Shown here: in pieces, positions 8,115 through 17,615 of the stretch
How positions within the stretch are numbered: position 1 is the first letter of the stretch
How the letters are laid out: each line of letters starts with the position of its first letter
Notes under the pieces: model-generated
Told to the model about the DNA's origin: nothing
Databases searched by the model: none
What the model saw: the letters and a program-made list of their open reading frames with translations, nothing else
Translations under genes and position numbers: made by a program
Origin: Paludisphaera mucosa
GTDB lineage: Bacteria > Planctomycetota > Planctomycetia > Isosphaerales > Isosphaeraceae
Length of the DNA stretch: 64,000 nucleotides
NCBI RefSeq assembly: GCF_029589435.1
Contig: NZ_JARRAG010000002.1
Span: 1,674,001-1,738,000, forward strand
Direction of reading: 5' to 3'

Positions 8115-10313
8115 ATGGCCGGATGGAATCGCGAAGGGCTGGTCCGCTCGATCCAGACCCTGTACGAAGCGGGCACCCTGAGCGGGCTGGACGACGCGGA
8201 GCTGCTGGGGCGGTTCCTCGACCGGGGCGACGGGGCCCAGGCGGCCTTCGAGGCGATCCTGGCGCGGCACGCGGCGATGGTCCACGACGTCTGCCGGGCC
8301 GTCGCCGGCTCGGACGCCGACGCCGAGGACGCGTTCCAGGCGACGTTCCTGGTCCTGGCCTGCCGGGCGGCGAGCGTCCGGCGTCGGGGCTCGCTGGCGT
8401 CCTGGCTGTTCGGCGTCGCCCGCCGCGTGGCCGTGAGGGCCCGGGCGAACGCGGCCCGTCGCCGGGCCCACGAGTCCCGCGCCAGAGAGGCGGCCCCCAC
8501 CGCCTACGATCCGACTGAGCCGGACGACGCCGTGACGATGTTGATCGAGGAGGTCGACCGCCTCCCCGCTCGGTATCGCGACCCGATCGTCCTGTGCCAC
8601 CTCCAGGGCCTCACCTACGAGGCCGCCGCCCGCCGTCTGGGCTGTCCGCTGGGGACGCTCAGCATTCGCCTGAAGCGGGCGAAGCTTCGGCTGCGGGATC
8701 GTCTCGAACGCCGAGGCTTCGACCCGGCCCTGGGCTCGGTCACGCTTCCCGGCGCGGCCGTCCCGGGAGCCCTCGCCACCGAGACGGCCCGCATTGCGTG
8801 CCTCGTCGCGCCGGCCCTCGGGGCCGGAGTCCCTGCATCCGTCCTGTCCTTGAGCCGAGGAGCCTTGCGGACCATGCGGACCCAGAAACTCGTCGTCGCG
8901 TCGGCCGCCTTCCTCGTCCTGGCCGGCGGCATGTGGGCCTGGAAACCGACTGCGGCCGGCGAGGGGCCGGACCCGACTCAGGAAGCCGTCGAACCCAGGC
9001 CCGCCGTGAAGTACCAGATGGCCGGCCGGGTCGTCGACGAGGAGACCGGGGAGCCGGTCGCCGGCGCCACGATCCAGGTCTCCACGTCCGATTCGGGCGC
9101 GGGCGGCTTCGTCGAGAAGGAGGGCCGATCGGGCCCCGACGGCGCCTACTTCGTGACCCTGCCCCTAGGCCACTCCCAACTGACCAGGATCTCCCCCCCG
9201 CCCGGTTACTACGTGCCGGGCGAGATCCTGGGCCTTCGTCCGTTCGCCGTCTCCGACGACGCGCCGGTCGTGCGAAAGGACTACGTCGTCCGGCGGGGGG
9301 CCGACTGGCGGTTCCGGCTCGCCTGGGCCGGCGACGGCCGATCTGCCGCCCGGGGTTCGATCTATACGGGGGTCGCCCACGCCGTGGCGGACGGGGCCGG
9401 CGAGGCGCGGGTCGCCCTGTCCCGCTCTCGAGGCGAGGTCAAGGGTTCGGTGGAGGGTCCCGGCGACTGGACGTCCTCCCCGTCCGCCTTCCTGATCCGG
9501 TGGGACGACCAGTTCCGACCCGAGGCGGTCCGGAGCGTCGATCGGCTCGAAGGCGAGGGTGCGAGGTATCGGCTGACCGACCAGGATGGCCGGTGCGCGA
9601 CCTTCGAGGACGTGGCCGGAGGCCGGTTCGACCCGCGCCTGGAAGGCGGCCGGTTGGTCGTCCACGTCGCCCTGCCGGACGTCCAGCCCGCGGTCCTCCC
9701 TGAGACCTTCGGGACGGTCGTCGACCGCTCGGGCGGGCCCGTGCCCGGCGCCCTGGTGGAAGTCGTCTACGTCTGGAGGCTCGGGGGCTCGACGCACCGT
9801 TCGATGACCGCGTCGGAGCATTGCCGCACGCGGACCGACGCGCAGGGCCGCTATCGATTCGACTGCATCCCCGAGACGAGCGGGGGCTCCGCGCCTCACG
9901 CCCTGGAACTCTCGATTTCCGGGGAGGGCTTCGTCGCGGTCGACACGGAACCTCTCGACGTCCGGCGCGACGCCGCCCTGGAATTCCCCGCCGTCGTGCT
10001 GGCGCCGGGCGGGTCGGTGGTCGGGACGGTGGTCGACGTGGACGGCAAGCCGCTCGGGGGGGCCGTGGTCGAGGACGTGCAGGCGAGCGGCCTGCGGCCG
10101 CATTTCACGCGGACCGACGCCTCCGGCCGCTTCCGGCTCGACGGCCTGCCCGAGGGCCGGGTCTTCCTCGCGGCCAGGTACGGGAACCTGATGAGCGAGA
10201 GCGGCGTCTCCCACGAGGCCCTTCGCGAGGATCCCAGGCCCGTCACGATCCGGCTCGTCCCCATCCCGGAATTCCCGGACCCCGGCCCCGGGCCCAGGGG
10301 CGAGGTCTTGTAA
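8115..10313 (+). CDS. ECF sigma factor fused to membrane anchor and carboxypeptidase-regulatory-like domains
   Basis: A 732-residue fusion. Residues about 15-195 are an ECF sigma factor: region 2 with ARHAAMVHDVCRAVAGSDAD and AEDAFQATFLVLACR, region 4 with LPARYRDPIVLCHLQGLTYE and GTLSIRLKRAKLRLRDRLE. A membrane segment KLVVASAAFLVLAGGMWAW (about 256-274) follows, then 440 residues containing several carboxypeptidase-regulatory-like beta repeats, for example AGRVVDEETGEPVAGATIQV and GTVVDVDGKPLGGAVVEDVQ. The layout predicts a sigma domain inside the cell tied to a sensor outside it, a form known from planctomycetes. AGGAGG at 8103-8108 sets the start. No separate anti-sigma gene is next to it, so the C-terminal part may itself control the sigma activity (inference). 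Confidence 0.88.
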   Translation: MAGWNREGLVRSIQTLYEAGTLSGLDDAELLGRFLDRGDGAQAAFEAILARHAAMVHDVCRAVAGSDADAEDAFQATFLVLACRAASVRRRGSLASWLFGVARRVAVRARANAARRRAHESRAREAAPTAYDPTEPDDAVTMLIEEVDRLPARYRDPIVLCHLQGLTYEAAARRLGCPLGTLSIRLKRAKLRLRDRLERRGFDPALGSVTLPGAAVPGALATETARIACLVAPALGAGVPASVLSLSRGALRTMRTQKLVVASAAFLVLAGGMWAWKPTAAGEGPDPTQEAVEPRPAVKYQMAGRVVDEETGEPVAGATIQVSTSDSGAGGFVEKEGRSGPDGAYFVTLPLGHSQLTRISPPPGYYVPGEILGLRPFAVSDDAPVVRKDYVVRRGADWRFRLAWAGDGRSAARGSIYTGVAHAVADGAGEARVALSRSRGEVKGSVEGPGDWTSSPSAFLIRWDDQFRPEAVRSVDRLEGEGARYRLTDQDGRCATFEDVAGGRFDPRLEGGRLVVHVALPDVQPAVLPETFGTVVDRSGGPVPGALVEVVYVWRLGGSTHRSMTASEHCRTRTDAQGRYRFDCIPETSGGSAPHALELSISGEGFVAVDTEPLDVRRDAALEFPAVVLAPGGSVVGTVVDVDGKPLGGAVVEDVQASGLRPHFTRTDASGRFRLDGLPEGRVFLAARYGNLMSESGVSHEALREDPRPVTIRLVPIPEFPDPGPGPRGEVL

Positions 10314-10586
10314 CCACCCGGCGGCGGGGGTTCGGAGGCGTCGGCGCGGGGCGGTCTCACTTCCCCCGACTCGCTCCTTGCTTCGCGCCTCGGGCACGGG
10401 CATGATGGCGCGAGGCTCGCCTAGCGGCGGGTCGACCTCCTACCTTCGCGTGCGAGCTTCCTCCTCCCCTGCGATCGGCCGACCGACGCCCGGCGGCCGT
10501 GCGACGGCGACGACACGGGCGGCGGGCGGACCAGACGGCACACCGGGGGCTCGCCCGGACATCCCCAGAGAGAGGGAGAAGCCACG

Positions 10587-11921
10587 ATGACGGAACCCGT
10601 TTCGACCGCCGAAGGCTCGGCCGCGAAGGGCCCGACCCGGCGCGACTGCATCAAGACGGCGGCCCTGGCCGGCGCGGCGTTCGCCGTCCCGACGATCGTG
10701 CCGGCCTCGGCCCTGGGCCGCGACGGCGCCGTCGCCCCCAGCGAGCGGATCACCATGGCGGGCGTCGGCCTGGGCCCCCGCGGCCAGTTCGTGCTCGACT
10801 GGATGAGCCCCGAGCCCGACGTCCGGTTCGTCGCCATCGCCGACGTGCAGAAGAGCCGTCGCGAGGAGGTGAAGGCCAAGATCGACAAGAAGAACGGCGA
10901 CCAGGACTGCAAGACCTACGCCGACTTCGAGGAGATGCTCGCCACCCGGCCCGACATCGACGCCGTCCTGCTCGCCACCGGCGACCGCTGGCACGCCCAG
11001 GCCGCCATCCGCGCCATGCGGCTGGGCAAGGACGTCTACTCCGAGAAGCCGTCGAGCATGACCGTCGCCGAGGGCCGCGCCGTGGTCGACGCGGCCAAGC
11101 GCTACGGCCGGGTGTATCAGACCGGCACCCAGCGGCTCAGCGAGGGCCCGTTCCGGATGATCATCGAGCTGGCCCGCTCGGGCAAGCTCGGCAAGGTCCA
11201 CACCGCCCGCGCCCACATCGCCCCGTGGGACTCGGCCGACCTCAGCCACGCCTGGCTCCCCGAGGAGCCCCAGCCGTCGAAGGACGACGTCAACTGGGAC
11301 GCCTGGCTGGGCGGCTGCCCCTGGCGGCCGTACAACAGCGGCTACGTCAAGGGCGGCTGGCGCGGCCACTACGACTTCCACACCAGCTGCATCGGCGAGT
11401 GGGGCGCCCACACGTTCGCCCAGAGCCAGGCCGGCATCGACGCCCTGGACACCTCGGCGATCGAGTACACCTACGTCAAGAACGTCAGCGGCGACGGCAT
11501 GGTCGCCACCTTCGCCTCCGGCGTGAAGATGATCCTCCAGCGCGAGGGCTGGAAGGGCTCGTGCGGGATGACCTTCGAGGGCGACGAGGGCTCCGCCTCG
11601 TGCGCCGACGGCTACGCCAAGCCCGACGTCTCGTCGCCGGCCCTGCTGGCCGAGGGCGAGCGGCTGCTGGCCGAGTACGTCGAGCAGACCAAGCGGCCGA
11701 TGAACCACGTCCGCGACTTCTTCGACTGCGTCAAGACCCGCCGCTGGACCGTCGCCAACCCCGAGGTCATGCACCGCACGATGAGCACCGTGCACGCGGC
11801 CAACGTCTGCATGTGGCTCCGCCGCGACGTCCACTTCGACCCGGTCCGCGAGGAGTTCGTCGGCGACGCCGAGGCGAACCGCTTCCTCACGCGGGCCCAG
11901 CGCGCCCCCTGGATCATCTAA
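10587..11921 (+). CDS. Gfo/Idh/MocA family oxidoreductase with Tat-type signal
   Basis: A 444-residue NAD(P)-dependent oxidoreductase-like protein. The N-terminus carries TRRDCIKTAALAGAAFAVPT, a Tat-like signal (R-R followed by a hydrophobic run), which predicts export in folded form with its cofactor. The Rossmann domain starts at ITMAGVGLGPRGQFVLDWMS and includes FVAIADVQKSRREEVKAK, AVLLATGDRWHAQAAIRAMR and the cofactor-lysine motif region DVYSEKPSSMTVAEGRAVVD. The C-terminal beta domain holds HTSCIGEWGAHTFAQSQ. Secreted members of this family are abundant in planctomycetes and act on sugars or related polyols; some (GH109) cleave sugars by an NAD-linked route. The HEAT-repeat gene begins 24 bases downstream and is probably in the same operon. 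Confidence 0.9.
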   Translation: MTEPVSTAEGSAAKGPTRRDCIKTAALAGAAFAVPTIVPASALGRDGAVAPSERITMAGVGLGPRGQFVLDWMSPEPDVRFVAIADVQKSRREEVKAKIDKKNGDQDCKTYADFEEMLATRPDIDAVLLATGDRWHAQAAIRAMRLGKDVYSEKPSSMTVAEGRAVVDAAKRYGRVYQTGTQRLSEGPFRMIIELARSGKLGKVHTARAHIAPWDSADLSHAWLPEEPQPSKDDVNWDAWLGGCPWRPYNSGYVKGGWRGHYDFHTSCIGEWGAHTFAQSQAGIDALDTSAIEYTYVKNVSGDGMVATFASGVKMILQREGWKGSCGMTFEGDEGSASCADGYAKPDVSSPALLAEGERLLAEYVEQTKRPMNHVRDFFDCVKTRRWTVANPEVMHRTMSTVHAANVCMWLRRDVHFDPVREEFVGDAEANRFLTRAQRAPWII

Positions 11922-11945
11922 CATCACCCGACGAGGAACTTTGAT

Positions 11946-12635
11946 ATGAAGACGAAAGCCGTCGTTCTCGCCGGGGCCGCGCTCCTGGCCGCCTCGTCGT
12001 CGGCCCTCGCCCAGAAGGCGTCGCAGTCGGCGGGCAACCGCAAGCGGCAGACGCAGGACGAGCTGGTCGAGGTCCTCAAGAAGGCCGACGCCACCCGCAA
12101 GGACAAGGCCGACGCCCTCCGCGTCCTGGCCCAGGTCGGCGACCGCGGCTGCCTGCCGGTCGTCGCCCCCCTGCTCAGGGACGAGGAGCTGGCCGACATG
12201 GCCCGCTACGCCATCGAGCCGATCCCCGACCCCGCCGTCGACGACGCCCTCCGCGCCGCCGTCGCCGAGGCCACGGGCCGGCCGCTCGTCGGCGCGATCG
12301 CCAGCCTGGGCGTCCGCCGCGACGTCAAGGCCGTGCCGATCCTGATCCCCAAGCTGGCCGACGCCGACGTCCAGGTCGCCGTCATCGCCGCCAAGACGCT
12401 CGGCGAGATCGGCACCCTGGCCGCCGCCAAGGCGCTCGAAGACGCCCTGCCGAAGGCCCAGGCCGTCGCCCAGGCCGCCGTCGTCGAGGGCCTCTTCCGC
12501 TCGGCCGAGACCCTCGCCGCCCAGGGCCAGGGCAAGGCCGCCGCCGGCCTCTACGACGCCCTCGCCAAGTGCGCCCCCCTCGCCTGCGTCAAGGACGTCG
12601 CCGCCAAGCGCGCCGAGGCCCTGCGCAAGGCCTGA
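11946..12635 (+). CDS. Secreted HEAT-repeat protein
   Basis: A 229-residue protein with a signal peptide (MKTKAVVLAGAALLAASSSA) and then five or so HEAT-like alpha repeats, for example DKADALRVLAQVGDRGCLPV, VPILIPKLADADVQVAVIAA and GTLAAAKALEDALPKAQAVA. Such repeats bind partner proteins. GAGGAA precedes ATG 11946. It follows the Gfo/Idh/MocA gene closely, so it may act with that enzyme in the periplasm; this is inferred from position only. Confidence 0.8.
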   Translation: MKTKAVVLAGAALLAASSSALAQKASQSAGNRKRQTQDELVEVLKKADATRKDKADALRVLAQVGDRGCLPVVAPLLRDEELADMARYAIEPIPDPAVDDALRAAVAEATGRPLVGAIASLGVRRDVKAVPILIPKLADADVQVAVIAAKTLGEIGTLAAAKALEDALPKAQAVAQAAVVEGLFRSAETLAAQGQGKAAAGLYDALAKCAPLACVKDVAAKRAEALRKA

Positions 12636-12658
12636 TCCCGCCGCATCCGGCTCCGCCC

Positions 12659-12686
12659 CCCCTCCTCTCCTCCGCGAGAGGAGGGG
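12659..12686. terminator. Hairpin between convergent genes
   Basis: CCCCTCCTCTC (12659-12669) pairs perfectly with GAGAGGAGGGG (12676-12686) around a six-base loop. It lies between the ends of the HEAT gene and the carbon-nitrogen hydrolase gene. There is no T run, so it is a possible terminator or a small dispersed hairpin repeat of the kind also seen at 26484. Confidence 0.45.
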
Positions 12687-12752
12687 CCGGCGACCGGTCG
12701 GTCAACGGGCCTACCTGGGCGAGTCCGACGGGCGTCCCGTCGGTCCCGGTCG

Positions 12753-13562
12753 TCACGCCGGGTCGTACGCCCCGACCGGGATCGCGCGGCGGATCTCGGC
12801 GACGCGCGCCAGGTCGATCTCGGCCAGGGCCAGGCCCGAGGGGCCGTCGGCGGCGGTGGCGAGGACGACGCCCCAGGGGTCGACGATCATGGCCCGGCCG
12901 TAGCTCTCGCGCAGCTCGGAGTCGCCGTGGCGGCCGAACTGGGCGGGGGCGAGCACGTAGGCCTGGCACTCGATCGCCCGGGCCCGCAGCAGCTCGGACC
13001 AGTGGTCGCGGCCGGTCCGCATCGTGAACGCGGCCGGGACGCAGAGCATCTCGGCGCCCCGGCGCACGAGCCGGCGGTACTGGTCGCCGAACCGCAGGTC
13101 GTAGCAGACGCTCAGCCCGAACCGACCGAGCGCCGTCTCGGCCACGACCTCCTCGTCGCCCGGCTCGATCGTCCGCGACTCCATCGCGCGCACGGCGTCC
13201 GAATGGTCGACGTCGAACAGGTGGATCTTGCGATAGGTCGCCAGCCGCGAGCCGTCGGGCCCGAACAGGACGCTCGTGTTCCGGCACCGCCCGGGCGTCG
13301 CCCCGCGCTCGTTGAACGAGCCCAGGAGCAGGTAAACCGTATGACGCCGGGCGAGTTCCGCGAGCCGCGAGCAGGTCGGGCCGTCGAGCGCCTCGGCGCG
13401 GCCGACCTTCTCCTCGGCCGGGCCCAGGAAATTGGCGTTCTCGGGCGTGCCGACGAACTTCGCCCCGTAGCCCGCCGCCCGCGCCACGAGGGCCTCGATC
13501 TCGGCCAGGTTGCGTTCGACGTCGGTCGTCGACGACGTCTGGATCACCGCGGCCAGGAACAT
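12753..13562 (-). CDS. Carbon-nitrogen hydrolase (nitrilase superfamily, Nit/omega-amidase-like)
   Basis: A 269-residue cytoplasmic amidase-like enzyme. The Glu-Lys-Cys triad is visible in order: glutamate in FVGTPENANFLGP, lysine in TYRKIHLFDVD, and cysteine in FGLSVCYDLRFGDQYR. The arrangement YRKIHLFDVD and LSVCYDLRF is that of the Nit1/Nit2 branch, which hydrolyses deaminated glutathione or alpha-keto-acid amides. The start MFLAAVIQTSSTTDVERN at 13562 matches family length; the frame is open further upstream (to 13748) but that part does not look coding. A second nitrilase-fold gene occurs at 51983-52831 and is not closely similar. Substrate unproven. Confidence 0.88.
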   Translation of the reverse strand: MFLAAVIQTSSTTDVERNLAEIEALVARAAGYGAKFVGTPENANFLGPAEEKVGRAEALDGPTCSRLAELARRHTVYLLLGSFNERGATPGRCRNTSVLFGPDGSRLATYRKIHLFDVDHSDAVRAMESRTIEPGDEEVVAETALGRFGLSVCYDLRFGDQYRRLVRRGAEMLCVPAAFTMRTGRDHWSELLRARAIECQAYVLAPAQFGRHGDSELRESYGRAMIVDPWGVVLATAADGPSGLALAEIDLARVAEIRRAIPVGAYDPA

Positions 13563-14112
13563 CTCTCCACCCCCGTCTCCGCCCCGGCGGCCGAGCCCCA
13601 CGTCGTCGATCGCGGCGACCGACGAAATTCCGTTCGTGCATGGGCGAGGCCCGCATCCGGCGTGAATCCAGGATACCCAGGCCACCCCAAGCGTGTTCAA
13701 CACGGTTTGCCGATCGGCGGGCGAACTGCGGCACCCCGGCGGAATCACACGAGACTTCGTCCCGCACGACTTATCAAAGGGTTACGTCAAGTGACTGATC
13801 ATGCGAGGGGGAGGACGTCGGGCGGTGTCATCCTAAGAAGGCTGACGGCTTTCTAAAAAAATCTCGTCCACGCCGGCCATTTTTCTGGCCATGAGACCAT
13901 AGAACAGCCAGGGGCAGGTTAATGAAGCGCTGGAAATTTACACCCAAATGTGGCATGGGTTCACAACGTTTTGTCTTTGAAAATCCCCTTTCCTTGAACA
14001 ATGCTTGACGATTCAGGAAGTACCTTTAATGATAGAGGCAGCGGATAGATTCATGGATGCCTAAAGCCGTCGATGGTAGACGGTATGACGACATCTCTTC
14101 GCGAGACCGGTG
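13563..14112. other. Intergenic region between divergent genes
   Basis: About 550 bases separating two divergent genes. The right-hand 330 bases are distinctly AT-richer than the surroundings, with A/T runs near 13852-13860 and 13965-13995, as expected for a promoter region. No convincing gene was seen; a promoter-like pair is listed separately. Confidence 0.6.
14005..14033 (+). promoter_or_regulatory. Sigma-70-like promoter candidate for the glycosyltransferase gene
   Basis: TTGACG at 14005-14010 is followed after 16 or 17 bases by TAATGA/AATGAT (14027-14033). The -35 is a strong match and the -10 a partial one. It lies about 80 bases before the glycosyltransferase start, in the AT-rich patch. 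Confidence 0.45.
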
Positions 14113-15450
14113 ATGTACTTCTTACCGATCCACGTCCCGATCTACACCGCCGGCGATCGTCGGATGGTGACCACGGAATGGCACCGCTCGTTGGAATTGC
14201 TGAGAGACTCTCTCCAGGGACGCTACGGCACGATCGTCGTGCTGGCCCCGTCCCTGCCGGCCGACGCCTCGAGCGTCGAACAGTCGTTGCAGGAGTTGAC
14301 GGAGGCGAACGACGGCATCCGGCTGACCGGCTCGTTCGATCCCCGCGGCCGCGCCCGGGACTACTGGTTGAAGGATCGCCGGCGGTGGCTGGCCGACCTG
14401 CGCGAGCACGTGCCGGCCGCCGACGTCGTGCACGCCGCCCTGGACGACGTCTACCGGCCGATCTGCTACGACGGCTTCCTGGAGGGGGTCCGCGGCGAAC
14501 GGCCGACCCTCTTCGTGCAGGACACCGACATCGTCCTGCAGATGGGCGAACTCGCCGCGGGCCGGGGGCCGAAGGAGGTCGCCAAGGCCTGGACCTACGG
14601 CCGCTTCTACGAGCGGATGTGCCGTCGCGGCGTGCGGCTCGCCGACCTGAGCCTTTTGAAGGGCTCGACGTTGATCCGGCGGTACGGCGAGTCGGCCCGG
14701 AACGCACGCTGCTTCCAGGACACGTCCCACTCGGCCGCCGACGTCGTCCCGGAGCCGACCCTCGAGAGGCGGTTGGAGGGCCTGACGGCGGGCGAGGTCC
14801 GACGGCTCGTCTATTGCGGCCGCCTGGTCCGCCGCAAGGGGATCGACCAGAGCATCCACCTGATCAGGCGGCTGCGCGACCGGGGCGTGGCGGTCGAGTT
14901 CGACGTCATCGGCGACGGCCCCGAGCTTGCGGCCCTCGAGCGCCTGGCGGCCGAATCGGGCCTGGCCGGGGTCGTCCGCTTCCTGGGCCGGGCGTCCTAC
15001 GGCCCGGAATTGCTGCGGACCCTGGCCGGGTACGACGGCCTGCTGTTCACGCCGCTGGCCGAGGACACGCCGCGGATGATCTTCGACGGCTTCGCCGCGG
15101 GCCTCCCCCTGATCGCCTGGGACATCGAATACGTCCGCGAGCGGGCGGCCGAGGACGCCGCGGTCGTCCCCCTGCCGAAGGGCGACCTCGAAGCCTCGGC
15201 GGATCGCGCGGCCGAGGCGCTCCGCTCGCCCCGGCGCCTCGACGACCTGGCGCGGCGCGCCCGACGCGCCGGGGAATATCACGCGGCGGAGAACTGGTAT
15301 CGCCGCCGCGCGGAATGGACCTTCGAGGCCGTGTCCCGGCACCGGACGGCCAAGGCCCATGCGTCGAGGCCGATGGCCCTCCGACCTCCCCCCCCGGTCG
15401 AGGACGCCGCGTCGTCTCAGCGTTTCGAGTACCATTCGGGGTTGCGGTAG
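14113..15450 (+). CDS. GT4-type glycosyltransferase
   Basis: A 445-residue GT-B-fold glycosyltransferase. The C-terminal donor-binding half is clear: LVYCGRLVRRKGIDQSIHLI, EFDVIGDGPELAALERLAAE, VVRFLGRASYGPELLRTLAG and LLFTPLAEDTPRMIFDGFAA, the last being the E-x7-E-like region, here with D and F rather than the usual E-G pattern. The N-terminal acceptor half begins MYFLPIHVPIYTAGDRRMVT. Either GTG 14110 or ATG 14113 can serve as start. The sugar and acceptor are unknown; enzymes of this type build surface polysaccharides or glycolipids. The last 34 bases overlap the convergent lipoate ligase gene. Confidence 0.85.
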   Translation: MYFLPIHVPIYTAGDRRMVTTEWHRSLELLRDSLQGRYGTIVVLAPSLPADASSVEQSLQELTEANDGIRLTGSFDPRGRARDYWLKDRRRWLADLREHVPAADVVHAALDDVYRPICYDGFLEGVRGERPTLFVQDTDIVLQMGELAAGRGPKEVAKAWTYGRFYERMCRRGVRLADLSLLKGSTLIRRYGESARNARCFQDTSHSAADVVPEPTLERRLEGLTAGEVRRLVYCGRLVRRKGIDQSIHLIRRLRDRGVAVEFDVIGDGPELAALERLAAESGLAGVVRFLGRASYGPELLRTLAGYDGLLFTPLAEDTPRMIFDGFAAGLPLIAWDIEYVRERAAEDAAVVPLPKGDLEASADRAAEALRSPRRLDDLARRARRAGEYHAAENWYRRRAEWTFEAVSRHRTAKAHASRPMALRPPPPVEDAASSQRFEYHSGLR

Positions 15451-16169
15451 ACGTCGCGCTCGATCGCCGCGACGCCCGGCCAGAACCCCGCGGGCCAATC
15501 GGCGGCGACGGGCCGCATGCCGAGAGCCCCGACGAGCGGGCCGACGAGCCGCTCGGCCCACGTCCGCGGGTCGTCCGGGACGTCGGCCAGGTCGGCCGCG
15601 CCGGCGAGTTCGGGGACGGCCCCGGCGCGGCGGAGCAGCAGCGAGCTGTGCTGGAGGACGGCCCCCGCCCTCCTCCGCTGGGCGCTGCCGACGAGCTTGA
15701 CGCCGCCCGCGACGAGGTCCTCGCCGTCGCGGCCGGCGAAGCAGAGGAACGGGTGCGCGGGGGGCGGGCCCGCCTCGTCGGGGCGCGCGTCGGCGTGACG
15801 CCGGGCGTCGACGCCGTGCGCGGCGAGGACGTCGGCCGTCGCCCGGTGCACCGCGCGGTAGAGCGCCGTGCTCGGCCGCGCCAGGGGGTGCGTCGTCGGG
15901 ATGACGACGGCGAACGTGAGTTCATGTTCATGCCAGATCGCCCCCCCGCCGGTCGCGCGGCGGACCCGGGCGGCGGACCGCCAGCGGGGCTCCGCCTCCG
16001 CCTCGGCCCGGCGCTGGAAGTAGCCGAGGCTGAGGGTGGGCGTCGACCAGCCGTACGTGCGGAACCAGGCCGCCGACGGGTCGCGCGCGACGAGGTCCAG
16101 GAGCGCCTCGTCGATCGCCATGTTCGTCGGCCCTTCGGCGACGTGGTACGGGAGCACGCGGCAGATCAT
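15417..16169 (-). CDS. Lipoate-protein ligase A family protein
   Basis: A 250-residue member of the BPL/LplA/LipB fold that attaches or transfers lipoate or octanoate to lipoyl domains. Diagnostic parts are [40 protein letters not shown], the ligand-loop [20 protein letters not shown] and the lysine-bearing [20 protein letters not shown] followed by VLQHSSLLL. The lysine in [10 protein letters not shown] is the catalytic one in LplA, LipM and LipL. Without the C-terminal accessory domain of E. coli LplA, it could be a LipM-like octanoyltransferase instead of an ATP-using ligase. Converges with the glycosyltransferase gene with a 34-base overlap. Confidence 0.87.
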   Translation of the reverse strand: MICRVLPYHVAEGPTNMAIDEALLDLVARDPSAAWFRTYGWSTPTLSLGYFQRRAEAEAEPRWRSAARVRRATGGGAIWHEHELTFAVVIPTTHPLARPSTALYRAVHRATADVLAAHGVDARRHADARPDEAGPPPAHPFLCFAGRDGEDLVAGGVKLVGSAQRRRAGAVLQHSSLLLRRAGAVPELAGAADLADVPDDPRTWAERLVGPLVGALGMRPVAADWPAGFWPGVAAIERDVYRNPEWYSKR

Positions 16170-16223
16170 GGCGTCCTCGAAGTGGGCGGGGCCGGGCGTC
16201 CGGCGATCGTCCTTCCCCCCTCG

Positions 16224-16361
16224 TGGGAGAAGGTGGCCGGAGGCCGGATGAGGGGCTCGCCATCCGTCGCGAGCTTTCCCCGTCCGAGCGCCGCGCCGGC
16301 CTCGAAGTCCGAGGCCCCCATGGGGTCCCCCTCATCCGGCCCTTCGGGCCACCTTCTCCCA
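16224..16361. repeat. Inverted pair of REP-like units
   Basis: TGGGAGAAGGTGGCCGGAGG and onward (16224-16254) is repeated in reverse complement at 16328-16361; the outer 16 and inner 11 bases match, while the middle differs yet keeps its own small palindrome (GGCCGGAGGCC against GGCCCTTCGGGCC). About 73 bases lie between the arms. The motif CTCATCCGGCCCTTCGGGCC is of the kind found scattered between genes in many GC-rich bacterial genomes. A related hairpin occurs at 26484-26511. Confidence 0.7.
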
Positions 16362-16489
16362 CCAGGGGAGGAGGGGGGATCCCTGGGGACCTTGTCCTCG
16401 ATTCTATACTCTACCGGACGAACGAACAGGGACGGGGGCTCGACGCGCGGGCGTGGGCCCCGCCCGCCCGACACCGGGGACGCCGACTC

Positions 16490-17500
16490 ATGACGCAGGG
16501 AACTCGCCGAGAACCGCCGCTCCACAAGCTGGGCGGGCTGGACGTGCACGCCCCGGGGCTGGGCTGCATGGGGATGAGCGAATTCTACGACCCCCGGAGC
16601 CAGGACGACGCCGAGTCGATCCGGGTGATCCATCGGTTCCTGGACGCGGGCGGCGATTTCCTGGACACGGCCGACATGTACGGCTCGGGGCGGAACGAGG
16701 TCCTCGTCGGCAAGGCGATCGCCGACCGTCGCGACCGGGTCGTGCTGGCGACGAAGTTCGGCAACGTCCGCGGCCCCAACGGCGAGTTCCTGGGCGTCCG
16801 CGGCGACGCGGCCTACGTCAAGGAATGCTGCGACGCCTCGCTCGGGCGGCTGGGGGTCGACCACATCGACCTCTACTACCAGCACCGGGTCGACACCAAG
16901 GTCCCCATCGAGGAGACCGTGGGGGCGATGGCCGAGCTGGTGCAGGCCGGCAAGGTGCGCCACCTCGGCCTCTCGGAGGCCGCCACCGAGACCATCAAGC
17001 GGGCGGCGGCCGTGCACCCGATCGCGGCCTTGCAGACCGAGTACTCGCTCTGGAGCCGCGAGCCCGAGCTGGAGATCCTCCCCACCGTCCGGGCCCTGGG
17101 GATCGGCTTCGTCGCCTACAGCCCGCTCGGCCGCGGCTTCCTGACCGGCCGGTTCAAGGCGCCCGACGACCTCGCCGCCGACGACTTCCGGCGCAACTCG
17201 CCCCGGTTCCAGGGCGAGAACTTCCAGAAGAACCTGGACCTCGTGAGGGTCATCGAGGACCTGGCGGCCTCACGGGGCTGCACGCCCAGCCAGATCGCCC
17301 TGGCCTGGGTCCTGGCCCAGGGGGACGACGTCGTGCCGATCCCGGGGACCAAGCGGATGGGCTACCTCGAAGACAACCTCGGCGCGGTGGACGTCGCCCT
17401 CACGGCCGACGAGCTGAGGAAGATCGACGAGCTGCTCCCCGCGGGGTCGGCCTCCGGCGACCGCTATCCCGCCCACTCGATGCAGGCGGTCAACAAGTAG
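16490..17500 (+). CDS. Aldo/keto reductase
   Basis: A 336-residue NADPH-dependent aldo/keto reductase. The (alpha/beta)8 barrel tetrad is visible: Asp in [14 protein letters not shown] with the catalytic Tyr directly after (ADMYG), Lys in [13 protein letters not shown], and His in [14 protein letters not shown]. The C-terminal cofactor part has [34 protein letters not shown] and [17 protein letters not shown]. It resembles the YhdN/AKR11-13 branch that reduces varied aldehydes and methylglyoxal. The start at 16490 gives the normal opening [20 protein letters not shown]; the open frame upstream lies within the REP-like repeat and is not coding. Confidence 0.92.
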   Translation: MTQGTRREPPLHKLGGLDVHAPGLGCMGMSEFYDPRSQDDAESIRVIHRFLDAGGDFLDTADMYGSGRNEVLVGKAIADRRDRVVLATKFGNVRGPNGEFLGVRGDAAYVKECCDASLGRLGVDHIDLYYQHRVDTKVPIEETVGAMAELVQAGKVRHLGLSEAATETIKRAAAVHPIAALQTEYSLWSREPELEILPTVRALGIGFVAYSPLGRGFLTGRFKAPDDLAADDFRRNSPRFQGENFQKNLDLVRVIEDLAASRGCTPSQIALAWVLAQGDDVVPIPGTKRMGYLEDNLGAVDVALTADELRKIDELLPAGSASGDRYPAHSMQAVNK

Positions 17501-17615
17501 AGAATCGGCGAGCGCCATCCTTGCATCGCGGCAAGTGGCCTTGGGCCGCCCCGCGCGTCTCTGGTAGAGTCGGGCCGGCCGACGGGGGCAGCGGGACGAC
17601 CGGAACGGAGCGGCG

